Origin: Zingiber officinale
Lineage: Eukaryota; Streptophyta; Magnoliopsida; Zingiberales; Zingiberaceae
DNA: 64,000 nucleotides
Assembly: GCF_018446385.1 (NCBI RefSeq)
Contig: NC_055991.1
Coordinates: 114,671,794 to 114,735,793, forward strand
Reading direction: 5' to 3'
Shown here: positions 43,679 through 56,414 of the stretch, one piece after another
Layout: every line of letters begins with the position of its first letter
Position numbering within the stretch: position 1 is the first letter of the stretch
The notes under the pieces: model-generated
The model's input: only the letters and a program-made list of their open reading frames with translations
Databases searched by the model: none
Told to the model about the DNA's origin: nothing
Translations under genes and position numbers: made by a program

Positions 43679-46600
43679 ATGACTTTCAACCCACTGTCCA
43701 TCATACTTCAACAGAATAGACTTACTGGACCTAATTACATAGATTGGAAAAGAAACCTGAACATTGTCCTTACTATTGAAAGCTATAAATTTGTACTAAC
43801 TGAGCAGTGCCCTGAAGCACCTACTGGTGAATCTACCCAAGAGGAGATTGAATATCATAGAAAATGGGTAAAAGCAGATGAGATGGCGCGGTGTTACATT
43901 TTGGCTTCAATGTCAAATGTATTGCAACATCAGCATCAAGATTTACCAACAGCCTATGATATTATGAACAATCTCAAGGAACTCTTTGGTCATCAGGATA
44001 GGGCTTCTAGGCAAGAAGCCATGAGAAAGATAATGACAGCCACCATGCAAGAGGATACTCCTATGAGGGATCATATCCTAAAGATGATGGCTTATCTGAA
44101 CGAGATACAGATCCTTGGAGGAGAAATTGATGGGGAAACCCAGATCGATATGATCCTCCAAACGCTACCTAGAAGTTTTGAGCAGTTCCGCCTGAACTAT
44201 AATATGAATAAGAGGATTTATTCATTAGCGGAACTACTGACAGAACTTCAAGCAGCAGAAGGATTATTTCGTCACAATGCTCAAATTCACTATGCTGAAA
44301 ATGGTTCTAATTCTAAACCGAGAGGAAAGAAGAAGAAGAAACAAGCTGGTTCAGCAAAGAAAGTGAATAAATCTCAGAGTACGGGATTTAAAGCTGGTGT
44401 GAAGAAGCCGAATGACAAGTGCTTCATCTGCAAGCAGGCAGGACATTGGAAGGCGGACTGTCCTCGTAGGAACCAAAACAAAGGTATATCTCATGCTCTA
44501 GTTGTTGAAACATGTTTAGCGGTGTTATCTACCAGCACCTGGTGTGTAGATACGGGAGCCACTGATCATGTCTGCAATTCCTTGCAGGGGTTCCAGGAAA
44601 CCCGACGACTATCTGAAGGAGAAATTACCGTCTACATGGGCAATGCTACTAAGGTGACAGCTGTTGCAGTGGGAGACGTTTACTTATCTTTTAGTAGAAA
44701 TAGAAATTTGGTTTTAAGAAATTATCTTTATGTACCCAGTTTTAGAAAGAATTTAATTTCAGTTTCTAAATTGTTTTTAGATGGATATTCATTTCTTTCG
44801 AATGATGTAGTTATTAAAAGAAATAATGTGATTATCTGTTCTGGTGCATTGGTTGGCAATTTGTATACTTTAAATCCAATTTCTTCCACAAAGCAAAACA
44901 TGGAAATTTATAACTCATCTTCTAATTCTAATAAGAGAAAAGAACCTTCGGAAATGAACCAAGCATATCTTTGGCATCTAAGGCTTGGTCATATTAACTT
45001 AAGTAGGATTCAGAGGCTTATAGCCGATGGACTTTTGGGTTCATTAGAGTTGGAAAATTTTCCAACTTGTGAATCCTGCTTAGAAGGTAAAATGACCAAG
45101 AGGCCGTTCAAGGCCAAGGGGTATAGAGCCAAAGAAGTGTTAGAGTTGGTTCACTCTGATTTGTGTGGTCCTATGTCTGTCCAAGCAAGAGGAGGTTTTG
45201 AATATTTTGTCTCTTTCATAGATGATTATTCAAGATATGGATACATTTACCTAATGCGCCGCAAGTCCGAGTGCTTTGATAAGTTCAAAGAGTACAAGGC
45301 TGATGTGGAGAAACGACTAGGTAAAAGTATCAAGACACTACGGTCAAATCGTGGTGGCGAATACCTCTTAGGAGAGTTTAGGAATTACTTATCAGAGGCT
45401 GAGATTCAATCCCAACTGTCCGCACCTGGTACACCTCAACAGAATGGTGTGGCAGAACGAAGGAATAGGACTCTTATGGAAATGGTTAGATCGATGATGA
45501 GTTATTCAGAATTACCAAATTCGTTTTGGGGATATGCTCTGGAAACAGCAGTGTATGTTCTGAACTTAGTACCTTCTAAATCAGTTTCTTCTACTCCCAT
45601 AGAATTGTGGAATGGGCGAAAACTCAGTCTAAGACATATTCGGATTTAGGGTAGTCCAGCACATGTGCTGAAACCAGATGCTGATAAGTTAGAATCTCGT
45701 ACAGAAGTTCGAGTGTTTGTGGGATATCCCAAAGGAACGAAAGGAGGTTTATTTTATAGTCCTAAAGACCAGAAGGTCATTGTTAGCACCAATGCCCAGT
45801 TTTTAGAAGAAGACTATATAATGGATCACAAGCCCAGTAGTAAAGTTGTTTTAGAAGAACTAAGAGAGGACACGTCTACTTTAGTACCAACAGTACAAGA
45901 TGAAGTACCACAAGAAACTGCAACACGTGTCACACATGATACACAACCATGCCTCGTCGTAGTGGGAGGGTTGTAAAGGCAACCTGAGAGATTCATGTTT
46001 TGGGAGAGTCTTGGTTTGATCTCGGGTAAACATGAACCCGATCCCTGGACATATGAAGCACTCCAAGATATAGATGCAGCATCTTGGCAAAAGGCGATGA
46101 ATTCTGAAATAGAGTCTATGTACTCTAATAAGGTTTGGGAGCTTGTAGAACCACCTGATGGTGTAAAAGCCGTTGGATGCAAGTGGATCTACAAAAGGAA
46201 AAGAGGGACAGACGGGAAGGTAGAAACCTTCAAAGCTAGGCTTGTTGCAAAAGGGTACACTCAGAAAGAGGGAATCGATTATGAGGAAACCTTTTCACCG
46301 GTAGCCATGCTTAAGTCCATCCGGATACTCTTATCCATTGCTGCTCATATGGATTATGAGATTTGGCAAATGGATGTCAAGACAGCTTTCCTTAATAGAA
46401 GTCTTGAAGAGAACATCCATATGAAGCAACCAGAAGGGTTCATTGAAAAAGGCAAAGAGCATCTAGTGTGTAAGCTCAATCGGTTCATTTATGGACTGAA
46501 ACAAGCTTCAAGATCTTGGAACATCCGGTTTAATGAAGTAATCCAGTCATATGAATTTATTCAAAGTCCGGATGAGTCTTGTGTATATAAGAAGTGTAAC

Positions 46601-47590
46601 GGAAACGTGGTGGTATTTCTTGTACTATACGTAGATGATATTTTGTTAATTGGCAACAATGTCAAGGTATTGTCAGACGTAAGGGTATGGTTGTCCAAAC
46701 AATTTGATATGAAGGACTTAGGAGAGTGTGCACACATACTTGGGATCAAAGTGATAAGGGATCGCAAGAAAAGAATGTTGTGTCTGTCCCAAGCTTCATA
46801 TATAGATACAATCCTTGCTCGTTTTAGCATGCAAGATTCCAAGAAAGGTTTCTTACCTTTCAGGCATGGAATAGCTCTATCTAAAGAGATGTCTCCTAAG
46901 ACTTCAAAGGAGATAGAAGACATGAAAGCAGTTCCTTATGCCTCGGTTGTAGGAAGCCTTATGTATGCAATGCTATGTACGAGACCTGATATTTGTTTTG
47001 CCGTGGGCATAGTCAGCAGATATCAGAGTAACCCTGGACAAGGACATTGGACTGCGGTAAAGCATATATTAAAGTACCTGAGAAGGACTAGAGATTATAT
47101 GCTAGTTTACCAAGCGGACGATGGGTTACATGGATTTTGATTTTCAATCGGATAGGGATAATAGTAAGTCTACATCGGGCTATGTGTTTACTTTGGGAGG
47201 TGGAGTCATTTCATGGAGGTGTTAAGTAGAAATACGTATTGGACTCAACCATGGAAGCTGAGTATGTAGCGACCTCTGAGGCAGCAGCAGTATGGCTCGG
47301 GAGCTTTCAAATGGACTTAGATGTGATTCTGGTTTGCCCAAAATTATCACAATTTATTGTGATAATAGTGGTGCATTGCAAACTCGAAGGAACCACGAGC
47401 TCATAAGGCAAGTAAACATATAGAGCGCAAGTACCAGATACGAGATATCGTGAGCGAGGAGAAGTTGTCATCGCCAAGATTGCATCGGGATAACTGGCGG
47501 ATCCTTTCACTAAGGCCCTTCCGGCGAAAGCTTTCGATCGGCATGTGGAGAGAATAGGAATCAGATGTATGGTAGAAGATATGGCAGCTT
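43679..47590 (+). pseudogene. Copia A gag-pol polyprotein, inactivated
   Basis: One frame runs from ATG 43679 to a TAG at 45647, where element B has TGG. It resumes in the same frame to a TAA at 45974 (a local indel pair around 45950) and again to 47138, after which RNase H is frameshifted. Domains: Gag (NRLTGPNYIDWKRNL); zinc knuckle CFICKQAGHWKADCP (about 44420); protease WCVDTGATDHVCN (about 44540); GAG-pre-integrase HLRLGHINLSRI; integrase SDLCGPM and GTPQQNGVAERRN; RT with YVDDILLIG (about 46630); and the RNase H remnant CDNSGA (about 47357). In the integrase the second catalytic aspartate of the SDRGGEY motif is asparagine (SNRGGEY, about 45347). Up to the first stop it has over 650 open codons. 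Confidence 0.92.
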
Positions 47591-47601
47591 AGTCATTAGT
47601 A

Positions 47602-47613
47602 TAAGTGGGAGAT
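47602..47613 (+). other. Polypurine tract of copia A
   Basis: AAGTGGGAGAT immediately before the 3' LTR, the standard copia plus-strand primer. Confidence 0.75.
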
Positions 47614-50007
47614 TGTTGGAGTGTATACTGAAAGCCTAAGCTTTGTAAACATTCATTATGTATAAAGAATCACATTTGGTCAAATTGTCTACATTTGTTT
47701 GTAGTTGTTCATTTAATTTATATTGTAGATAACATAGTATGTGGTGTCACATGCAGAAGATGATGTTATCAGTACCTTATAAATTATAAACAGTAGCTCA
47801 CGACCAAAATGGAAAGGAACAAACCATTAGAAGGTCGTAGTGTAATTAAGTATTAGTTTATCTTGACTATATAATTACACTAGTACACTCAGAGTGTATT
47901 GAGTAGGACCATTTGAGGTCGTTTCTTTTATACTGACTTTATAAAGGAACAAAGACCTTGGTTATTATGGAAGTGTGTATTCTTAATCCTAATATAATAA
48001 CAAGCATATATATTTGATATTTATTTCTTTAATTTATCAATGAGTGAGATTTAGTTCGATGAATCAATAAGCCCGATAAGTTGGGAAATGGTATCACTTA
48101 TAGTGTGTGTTGTTGATTATAGAAGGAAACTGTGTCCTAGAGATACTAGGTTGATAATGTCCTCAAGAGGAGCTCATAAGGATTGTCATGTTAAACCCTG
48201 CAGGTGGACCTAGTCCAACATGACAATAAGGTTGAGTGGTACTACTCTTGGATTTAGATATTAATTAAATGAGTTGTCAGTAACTCACTTAATTAGTGGA
48301 CATTCGATATCTTAAACACAGGGAGACTAACACACTCATAATAAGAAGGAGCCCAAAAATATAATTTGGGATTGGTGCGGTAGTTCAATAATAGTTCTCT
48401 AGTGGAATGAATTATTATTGATAAAATTAAGTTGTGTGTTCGGGGCGAACACGGGATGCTTAATTTTATCGGGAGACCAAAATCAATTCCTCCTCTCGGT
48501 CCCTATCGTAGCCTCTTATTTATAGAGTACTATACCCACCTATACCCACCTTCTATACCCACTCAAAGGGGGTCGGCCAAGCTAGCTTGGGAACCAAGCT
48601 AGGGCCGGCCTAGGCATAAATTGGGGTGGCCGGCCCTAGCTTGAATCCAAGCTAGTAGGGGTCGGCCAAATTAAATTAAAAAGGAATTTTAATTTTAATT
48701 TTAATTTTTATTATGTGGAAGAAATAATTTATTAAAGAGAATTAAAATTAAAATATCTCTCTTATAAAAGATCTACAAAAGATTAAAGAAAGAGATTAGA
48801 TCTCTTTCCTTATTTGTAGATTGGTGAGATATTTTATTAATTATTCATATGTTGTAAAATTAAAATTATAGAAATTTTCTTTTATCAACCATGAAGAGAT
48901 TTTTGAAGAGAAATTTTATTTTTTAAAATTTCCGGAAACAAATTAGGAAGTTTTAATTTGTTGATTAAAACTTGTCTAAATTTGTTTCCCCTTGATGTGG
49001 CCGGCCAATATAGATTAAATTGGGAAATTTTATTTTATTTTTCTCAATTAAATCATGTCAAGGAAATTAAGAAAATTTTATTGTAATTAAATTTCCTAAT
49101 TTGCCTAGGCCAAGGAATATAAAAGAAGGGGTGAGGGTGCCTTCATGAGACACAACCTCTATTATTTCTCTCCCTCTTTTCCTTGGTGTTGTGGCCGGCC
49201 ATCATCTCTTCTCCTCTTCCTCTTTGTGGTGGCCGAAACTCTCTATTGCTTGGAGCTCTTGTGGAGGCCGGATACTACTTGGAGAAGAAGAAGAAGAAGG
49301 AGAGAAAGCTTGCATCTCTTGGAGCTTGGTTGGTGTTTTTCTTCTTCCTTGGTGAAGCTTTCTTGTTTTGGCCGAACCTAGTTAGGAGGAGAAGAAGGTG
49401 CTTGGTGGTTTCTCATCTCGGAAGATCGTTGCCCACACAACGTCCGAGGTTAGAAGAGGAATACGGTAGAAGATCAAGAGGTTTTTCTACAAGGTATAAC
49501 TAGTAATATTTCTTTCCGCATCATACTAGTTATTTTTGGAAATAATACCAAATACAAGAGGCTTACGATTCTAGAATTTCGAATATATTTTTCGATGTTG
49601 TGTTCTTTTGTTTTTTCTTTTCCTTGTGATTTGATTGTTCTTTTCGGTTAACTTAAAGTTATTTTAGGAAATTAAATATTAGCTTTCTATAAAAGGTTTT
49701 GTCTAGTCGGTGGTGGTTGCTCCCATATCCAAGAAGGTCATGTGCCTCACCACGTCAGTACTGGAAACCAATTATGGAAATTAATATTTAATGGAATTAA
49801 TAACTTAAGGTGACTTGGGTCGAACGTGTTAAGTTCCGTAGGAGATCCAAGTCAAAACCTAAAAGAATAAATAGATTAAGTTTTGGATCAAACGTGTTAA
49901 GTTCCGCAGGCGATCCAAAATTTAATTTAAAAGAACACATGGTAGCTAGGAAAAGGTTCGGACCTTTGTACAATGGAACCTCTAGGTTTTTCGAGTAGCA
50001 ACCATCA
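47614..50007 (+). repeat. 3' LTR of copia element A
   Basis: 2394 bases from TGTTGGAGTG to CAACCATCA, then the duplicated AGTAC. It is nearly identical to the 5' LTR; differences include GTATACTG for GTTTACTG at the start, one extra GAA in a purine run, a ~15-base insertion near 49780 and a short deletion near 49972. TATA box at 49118-49125. Confidence 0.92.
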
Positions 50008-50661
50008 AGTACCCCCTTCAACGGTGACACCTTTAGGAATACATGGCCCCCCACTGCAAACTCCAAATCCCTTCATCGTTGATCGACATAATTCTTCTGG
50101 CGACTTTGAGTTGTTTGCATCCTGTCTTAAATCTTAGCCACTAGATTCACTGTGTGAGACACAATGTCTGGACCCAGAGGTGCCCTCTCTCCTACCTCAT
50201 CCCAATGCAATGGTGTTCGACATCTTCTTCTATACAACGCTTCGTATGGGGGCATACCTATGGTGGCTTGATAACTGTTATTGTAGGTAAACTCCACAAG
50301 GGGTAACTTTGACTCCCAACCTCCCTTGAAGTCAATTATACAAGCTCGTAGCATATCCTCCAAAATTTGAATCACCCGCTTGGATTGACTATTAGTTTGT
50401 GGGTGAAAAACTGTACTAAAGGTGAGATTTGTACCTAACCCACGACGCAAACTTTTCTTAAATCCGGATGTGAATTTTGGATCTCTATCTAACACGATCT
50501 GAGTAGAAATTCCATGTAACCGTATTATCTCTCGTATATATAGTCTTGCATATTGCGTTATAGTGAAGGTGGTTTTTACTAGCAGAAAATGTGCCGACTT
50601 TGTCACTCAATCCACAATAACCCATATAACATTTGATCCCCTAAGTGAGGTTAGTAATCCC
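50008..50661 (-). pseudogene. Gypsy pol fragment 2: integrase core to C-terminal linker
   Basis: The minus strand encodes TKSAHFLLVKTTFTITQYA, LDRDPKFTSGF, then FHPQTNSQSKRVIQ and MPPYEALYRRRCRTPLHWDE, the integrase core of plant chromoviruses, followed toward the left by FLKVSPLKGV at the copia A junction. The frame of 159 residues at 50127-50606 is open, with stops beyond. Its right edge joins copia element B at 50662. Confidence 0.9.
50657..50661 (+). other. Left target duplication ATCCC of copia element B
   Basis: ATCCC precedes the left LTR and ATCTC (58848-58852) follows the right LTR: four of five bases match, consistent with one later mutation. Confidence 0.6.
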
Positions 50662-52318
50662 TGTTGGTTAGTCCTAAGAAGATCGTACCGGTTCCACTGT
50701 ACAAAAATTTTGTACAAGTGTCGAACCTTTCCTAAATAACCTATTGTGTTATTTAGAAGTTAAATTAGGAATTGCAAACAGAACTTAACATTATTGATTC
50801 CAAATTTAACTTATCTGTTCTTAATGGTTTAGACTTGGATCGTAAGCGGAACTTAACACTATTGATCCAAATCCACCTATGTTATAAATTCAATTAAATA
50901 TTAATTTTCAAAATTGGCTTCCAGGTTAAACATGGCGAGGTACTAGGCCTTCTTGGATATGGGAGCATCCACCACTTCCTAAACAAAGCCTTTTAAGGAA
51001 AGCTAATATTTAATTTTCTTATATAACTCTAGGTTTAACCAAAAAGAATAATCGAATCACAAATTCGAAAAACAAAAAAAAAACACAACTTCGAAACAAA
51101 TCCGAAAAACTAGAATCTAATGCCTCTTGTGTTTGGAATTCATACAAAGAAAAATAACTAGCATGATGCGAAAGAAAATTACTAGTTATACCTTCTCTTT
51201 GTATGCTAATGACCTCGAGATCTTCTGTCGTATTCCTCGTCTCGCCTTGGACATCGTGTGGGCGATGATCCTCCAAGAAGAACACCACCCAATAACCTTC
51301 TTCTCCTTCTCTATGTTTCAGCCACCACCACCTTAAGGGAACAAGAGAGCAAAGGGAAAGGAAGAGGGGAGAGGATCGGCCACAAGAGGAGCACCAACAA
51401 GAGAATAAGAATTGAATAATTATTGAGGCCTCCTCTCCCCTTCTTTTATATTACTTGCCCAAGGCAAATAAGGAAAGACTTTTTATAAAAAAATAAAATC
51501 TTTCTCTTGTTTTTCCTTTTCCCCTTTATTTTTCATTTTCTTTCCTTTTGATTGATTCAATCATCAAACATGGATTGATTAACTTGATTGGTCGGCCCCT
51601 TGCTTGGGCACCAAGCAAGGATGGTCGGTCACAATAAAAGGAAAGAAATAACCTTTGTAAAAATTTTATAAGCAAAGAAAAAACTCTTATAAAATTTTAC
51701 AAGCTCTCTTTCAACTTCCTAAATTGAATGTTAAAAAATGAAAGTTTTAAAAATTAAAATCATCTTTTAAAAATTTAAAACTTCTCTTTTAAAATTTTCT
51801 TTTTTAACATGGTTAGAAAATTTCAAATTTAAAACAGCTTTTCCTTTTTTCTTAAAACCATAAGGATGGTTAAAAAAGGAAAGTTTTAAAACTTTTAAAT
51901 TTTCTTTTAAACCATGTGGCCTAATTCAAATAAGGAAAGTTTTATATTTTAAAAACTCTCTTTTAAAACTTGTAGTTTTCTACAAAGAGAATATTTTAAA
52001 AATTTAAAACACCCCTCCTATTTGAATTTATTATGGTCGGCCTCTACTTGCTTGGGCACCAAGCATAGGGCCGACCCTTCTTGAGGAGATGGTGGTCGGC
52101 CCTTGGCTTGGTCACCAAGCCTTCGGTCGGCCCCTTTCTTGGACACCAAGATGGGTTTTTATTTGGATGGACTTGAGGCATTAATGAGGCTACGACATGG
52201 ACCTAGAGGAGAAATTGGTTTTGACCTTCCGATGAGCTTGAGTATCCCATGTTCGCCCCGAACACACAACTCAAGTTCATTAATAATAACTCATTCCACT
52301 AGAGAGTTATTATTCCAC
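50662..52318 (-). repeat. Truncated 3' LTR of copia element B
   Basis: It begins TGTTGGTTAG at the gypsy junction and matches 56415-58075 closely up to GAGAGTTATTATT, then breaks into pol sequence. The TATA motif on the minus strand is near 51441-51452. Confidence 0.88.
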
Positions 52319-54372
52319 TAGACAGCTTTGACATTGTTGTCAATTAACAAAATATCATCTACGTATAGTACAAGAAATATCACCACGTTTCTATTATACT
52401 TCTTGTATACACAAGACTCATCCGGACACTGAATAAATCCATATGACTGGATTACTTCATTAAACCGGATGTTCCAAGATCTTGAAGCTTGCTTCAGTCC
52501 ATAAATGGACCGATTGAGCTTGCACACTAGATGTTGTTTGCCTTTTTCAATGAATCCCTCTGGTTGCTTCATATGAATGTTTTCTTCAAGACTTCCATTA
52601 AGGAAAGCTGTCTTGACATCCATTTGCCAAATCTCATAATCCATATGAGCAGCAATGGATAAGAGTATCCGGATAAACTTAAGCATAGCTACCGGTGAAA
52701 AAGTCTCCTCATAATCGATTCCCTCTTTCTGAGTATACCCTTTCGCAACAAGTCTTGCTTTGAAGGTTTCTACCTTCCCGTCTATCCCTCTTTTCCTTTT
52801 GTAGATCCACTTGCATCCAACGACTTTTACACCATCTGGTGGTTCTACAAGCTCCCAGACCTTATTAGAATACATAGACTCTATTTCAGAATTCATTGTC
52901 TTTTGCCAAGATACTACATCTATATCTTGGAGTGTTTCGTCATATGTCCGGGGATCAGGTTCATATTTACCCGCGATCAAGTCCGAAGACTCTCCAAAAA
53001 ACATGAATCTTTCAGGTTGTCTCACAACCCTCCCACTACGACGAGACACTGCCTCTGGTTGTGTATCATGTGTGACACGTGTTGCAGTCTCTTGTGGTAC
53101 TTCATCTTGTACTGTTGGTACTAAAGTAGACGTGTCCTCTCTTATTTCTTCTAGAACAATTTTACTCATGGGCTTATGGTTCATTACATAATCATCTTCT
53201 AAAAATCGAGCATTGGTGCTAACAATGATCTTCTGATTTTTAGGATTATAAAATAAACCACTTTTCGTTCCCTTAGGATATCCCACAAACAGACAAACTT
53301 CTGTACGTGATTTCAACTTGTCAGTATCTCCCTTCAGCACATGTGCTGGACTACCCCATATCCGGATATGATTCAGACTAGGCTTACGCTCATTCCATAA
53401 TTCCATGAGAGTAGAAGGAACTATTTTAGAAGGTACCATATTCAGAATGTACACTGTTGTTTCTAAAGCATATCCCCAAAATGAATTTGGTAATTCTGAA
53501 TAACTCATCATCGATCTAACCATTTCCATAAGAGTCATATTCCTTCGTTCTGCCACACCATTCTGTTGGGGTGTACCAGGTGCAGACAATTGGGATTGAA
53601 TCTCGGCTTCTGATAAGTAATTCCTAAACTCTCCAAAGAGGTATTCACCACCACGGTCAGACCACAGTGTCTTGATACTTTTACAAAGACGTTTCTCCAC
53701 ATCAGCCCTATATTCCTTGAACTTATCGAAGCATTTAGACTTGTGGCACATCAAGTAAATGTATCCGTATCTTGAATAATCGTCTATAAAGGAGACGAAA
53801 TATTCATAACCACCTCTTGCCTGGATAGACATAGGACCACACAAATCAGAATGAACCAGTTCTAACACATCTTTGGCTCTATACCCCTTAGCCTTAAAAG
53901 GTCTCTTGGTCATTTTACCTTCCAAGCAAGATTCACAGGTTGAAAAGTTTTCCAACTCTAATGAACCCAAGAGTCCATCGGCTACAAGCCTTTAAATCCT
54001 ACTTAAGTTAATATGACCAAGCCTTAGATGCCAAAGATATGTTTGGTTCATTACCGAAGGTTCTTTTCTCTTATTAGAGTTAGAAGATGTGTTATTAATT
54101 TTCATATTTTGCATTGTGGGAGAAATTAGATTTAAAGTATATAAATTGTCAATCAATGCACCAGAACAGATAATAACCTTATTTCTCTTTATAACCACAT
54201 TGTTACTAAAAGAAACAGAATATCCATCCAAATACAATTTAGAAATTAAAATTAAATTCTTTCTAAAACTGGGTACATAAAGACAATTTCTTAAAACCAA
54301 ACTTCTATTCCTATCAAAAGATAAGTAGACGTCTCCCACTGCAACAGCCGCCACCTTAGTAGCATTGCCCAT
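52318..54372 (-). pseudogene. Copia B pol: protease end, integrase, RT (truncated)
   Basis: Minus-strand frame 54372 to 52318 with one in-frame TAA near 53985, where element A has a glutamine codon. Domains leftward: HLRLGHINLSRI, SDLCGPMSIQ, integrase SDRGGEYLFGEF (the aspartate that element A has lost is kept here), GTPQQNGVAERRN, RT KTAFLNGSLEENI and YVDDILLID. The frame ends at a deletion junction with LTR sequence at about 52318, removing the RT end and RNase H. Confidence 0.9.
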
Positions 54373-55300
54373 GTAGACAGTTATCTCTCCTTCAAATAGT
54401 CATCGGGTTTCCTGGAACTCCTGCAAGAGTTGCAGACATGATCAGTGGCTCCTGTATCTACACACCAGGTACTGGTAGATAACACCGCTAAACATATTTC
54501 AACTACTAGAGTATGAGATATATCTTTATTGTTCTGATTCCTATGAGGACAGTCCGCCTTCCAATGTCCTGACTACTTGCAGATGAAGCACTTGCCCTTC
54601 GGCTTCTTCATTCTAGCTTTCTGTCCTGTACCCTGAGGTTTATTCACCTTCTTTGCTTAAAAGACCTGTTTCTTCTTCTTCTTGCCTTTCAACTTAGAAG
54701 TAGAACCATTTTTAGCATAGTGAATTTGAGAACTGTGACGAAATATACCTTCTACTGCCTGTAGTTCTGTCAGAAGTTTCGCCAACGTATACTCCCTTTT
54801 ATTCATATTATAGTTCAGGCGGAACTGCTCAAAACTTCTGAGTAGCGTTTGGAGAATTATATCGACCTAGGTTTCCCCATCGATTTCTCCTCCAAGGACT
54901 TGTATTTTGTTCAAATAAGTCATCATTTTGAGGATATGATCTCTTACAAGTGTCCCCTCAGACATGGTGGTTGTCACTGACTCTGGTTCCTAAAGAGTTC
55001 TTTGAGATTGTTCATTATATCATAAGCAATTGGTAAATCTTGATGCTGATGTTGCAATACATTTGACATTGAAGTCAAAATATAACACCGCGTCATCTCA
55101 TCTACTTTTACCCATTTCTTATGATACTCAATCTCCTCTGGGGTAGAATCATTGTTAGGTGTATCTGGGCATACCTCTGACAGTACAAACTTATAGCTTT
55201 CAGCAGTTAAGACAATATCCAGGTTTCTTTTCCAATCTATATAGTTGGGCCCAGTAAGTCTATTCTCTTTCAATATAATGGTCAGTGAGTTGAAAATTAT
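54373..55300 (-). pseudogene. Copia B gag and protease remnant
   Basis: Gag N-terminus at 54974-55300 (NRLTGPNYIDWKRNLDIVL), where the position of element A's ATG reads ATA, so the start codon is lost. The zinc knuckle near 54570 has a stop inside it (CFICK-stop-SGHWKADCP). Protease residues WCVDTGATDHVCN survive near 54455, and a TGA replaces an arginine codon at about 54402. Frameshifts separate the pieces. Confidence 0.85.
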
Positions 55301-56400
55301 CCTAAGAATCACAAAATAAATTTTGGTCAGGACTCTAAATTTAGAATAATATTGATTCCTCAAACAATACTATTTAAATTTACCAACACCTCAAAACACC
55401 GTGAATATTGCATGCCACATTAGTGTGGACGTATACAAATTCAACATTTTTAAGAGGAGGGTGTAACCCATTAATTTTATTATCTTATCATCCTAACTTT
55501 ATGACAAATAAAATTAATAGTTAGTTTTCCTTTGGTCACACAAAATAATAGCAGTGACTCCGTTGAGGAGGATACTATTGAATGCGTCTAAGTGTATACC
55601 ATTACTTGATACTTAGTCCATTAAATAGGATTGTGCCCCTTCAGTTGGAGAAGATCACATGCTCCTAAATAATTTCCTATAACCATTCATAAAGGAAGTT
55701 TGATCTAGTGATCCGCAACAAACCCATCAGTTGTGGAGGGAGGCACTCAGAGCCAACACGCAAACTTGTTGTATCACTTACAAACCAGTAATGGAGACCG
55801 TGGAATTTATTTAAAATCCCTCTCCCACTTAGTTATTTAATGTGAGGAATTTTAACCTATGCTAGCATACATCACATGCACATATACATCACAGTAAATA
55901 AAAGCAATAAATTTAGAAATTAATTTTTTAATTATTATGACCTTTTCCATCACTGTCTTCAGTATGCTCCAACCCTAACTGCTGTCATCTTTAGTCATCG
56001 CCATCAGGTCGAGTTGTCGCATCATCTTGCTTCTTATTCCGCTGCGCCTCTGGTCCTCCAATAACACCACGTCTCACAAAGATACGATCCGCGATAAAAA
56101 TAAAATTTTACATATATCGATCCTATATTCCATAAAGGATTATACATGTATTCTAGATCGAACAAAAAAGTAAAATTCTAAAACTAATACAGCTCCTACT
56201 GTATTTAATACATACAATCATGCACACACAAAATAATTCCCTTGACATATCCAAGGGTCCAATCACACACAATATCTAAATGTCATAATAGTTGGAGCCT
56301 GCAACCACAAAGTTAGAACATCCTACTATTATCCTGCCTAAATTATGTATGACATGTGCATAATTAATTTGAAAACCAAAACACACAGAGGTAAACCCTA
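55301..56400 (-). other. Untranslated leader of copia element B
   Basis: About 1.1 kb between Gag and the primer site, recognisably related to the leader of element A. No gene seen. Confidence 0.6.
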
Positions 56401-56412
56401 GCTCTGATACCA
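56401..56412 (-). other. Primer-binding site of copia element B
   Basis: The minus strand reads TGGTATCAGAGC, complementary to initiator tRNA-Met, two bases inside the LTR edge. Confidence 0.85.
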
Positions 56413-56414
56413 AT

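Larger units (their letters stand above)
40308..50007 (+). mobile_element. Nearly complete Ty1-copia retrotransposon (9700 bp), element A
   Basis: Two LTRs of about 2.39 kb, a primer site, gag-pol, a polypurine tract and a perfect 5-bp duplication AGTAC. By eye the LTRs differ by roughly 25-30 substitutions and a few small indels, so the insertion is young compared with other elements here. Pol order protease-integrase-RT-RNase H is copia type. It carries nonsense changes and frameshifts, so it is not autonomous now. It lies in the integrase region of an opposite-strand gypsy element. Confidence 0.95.
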
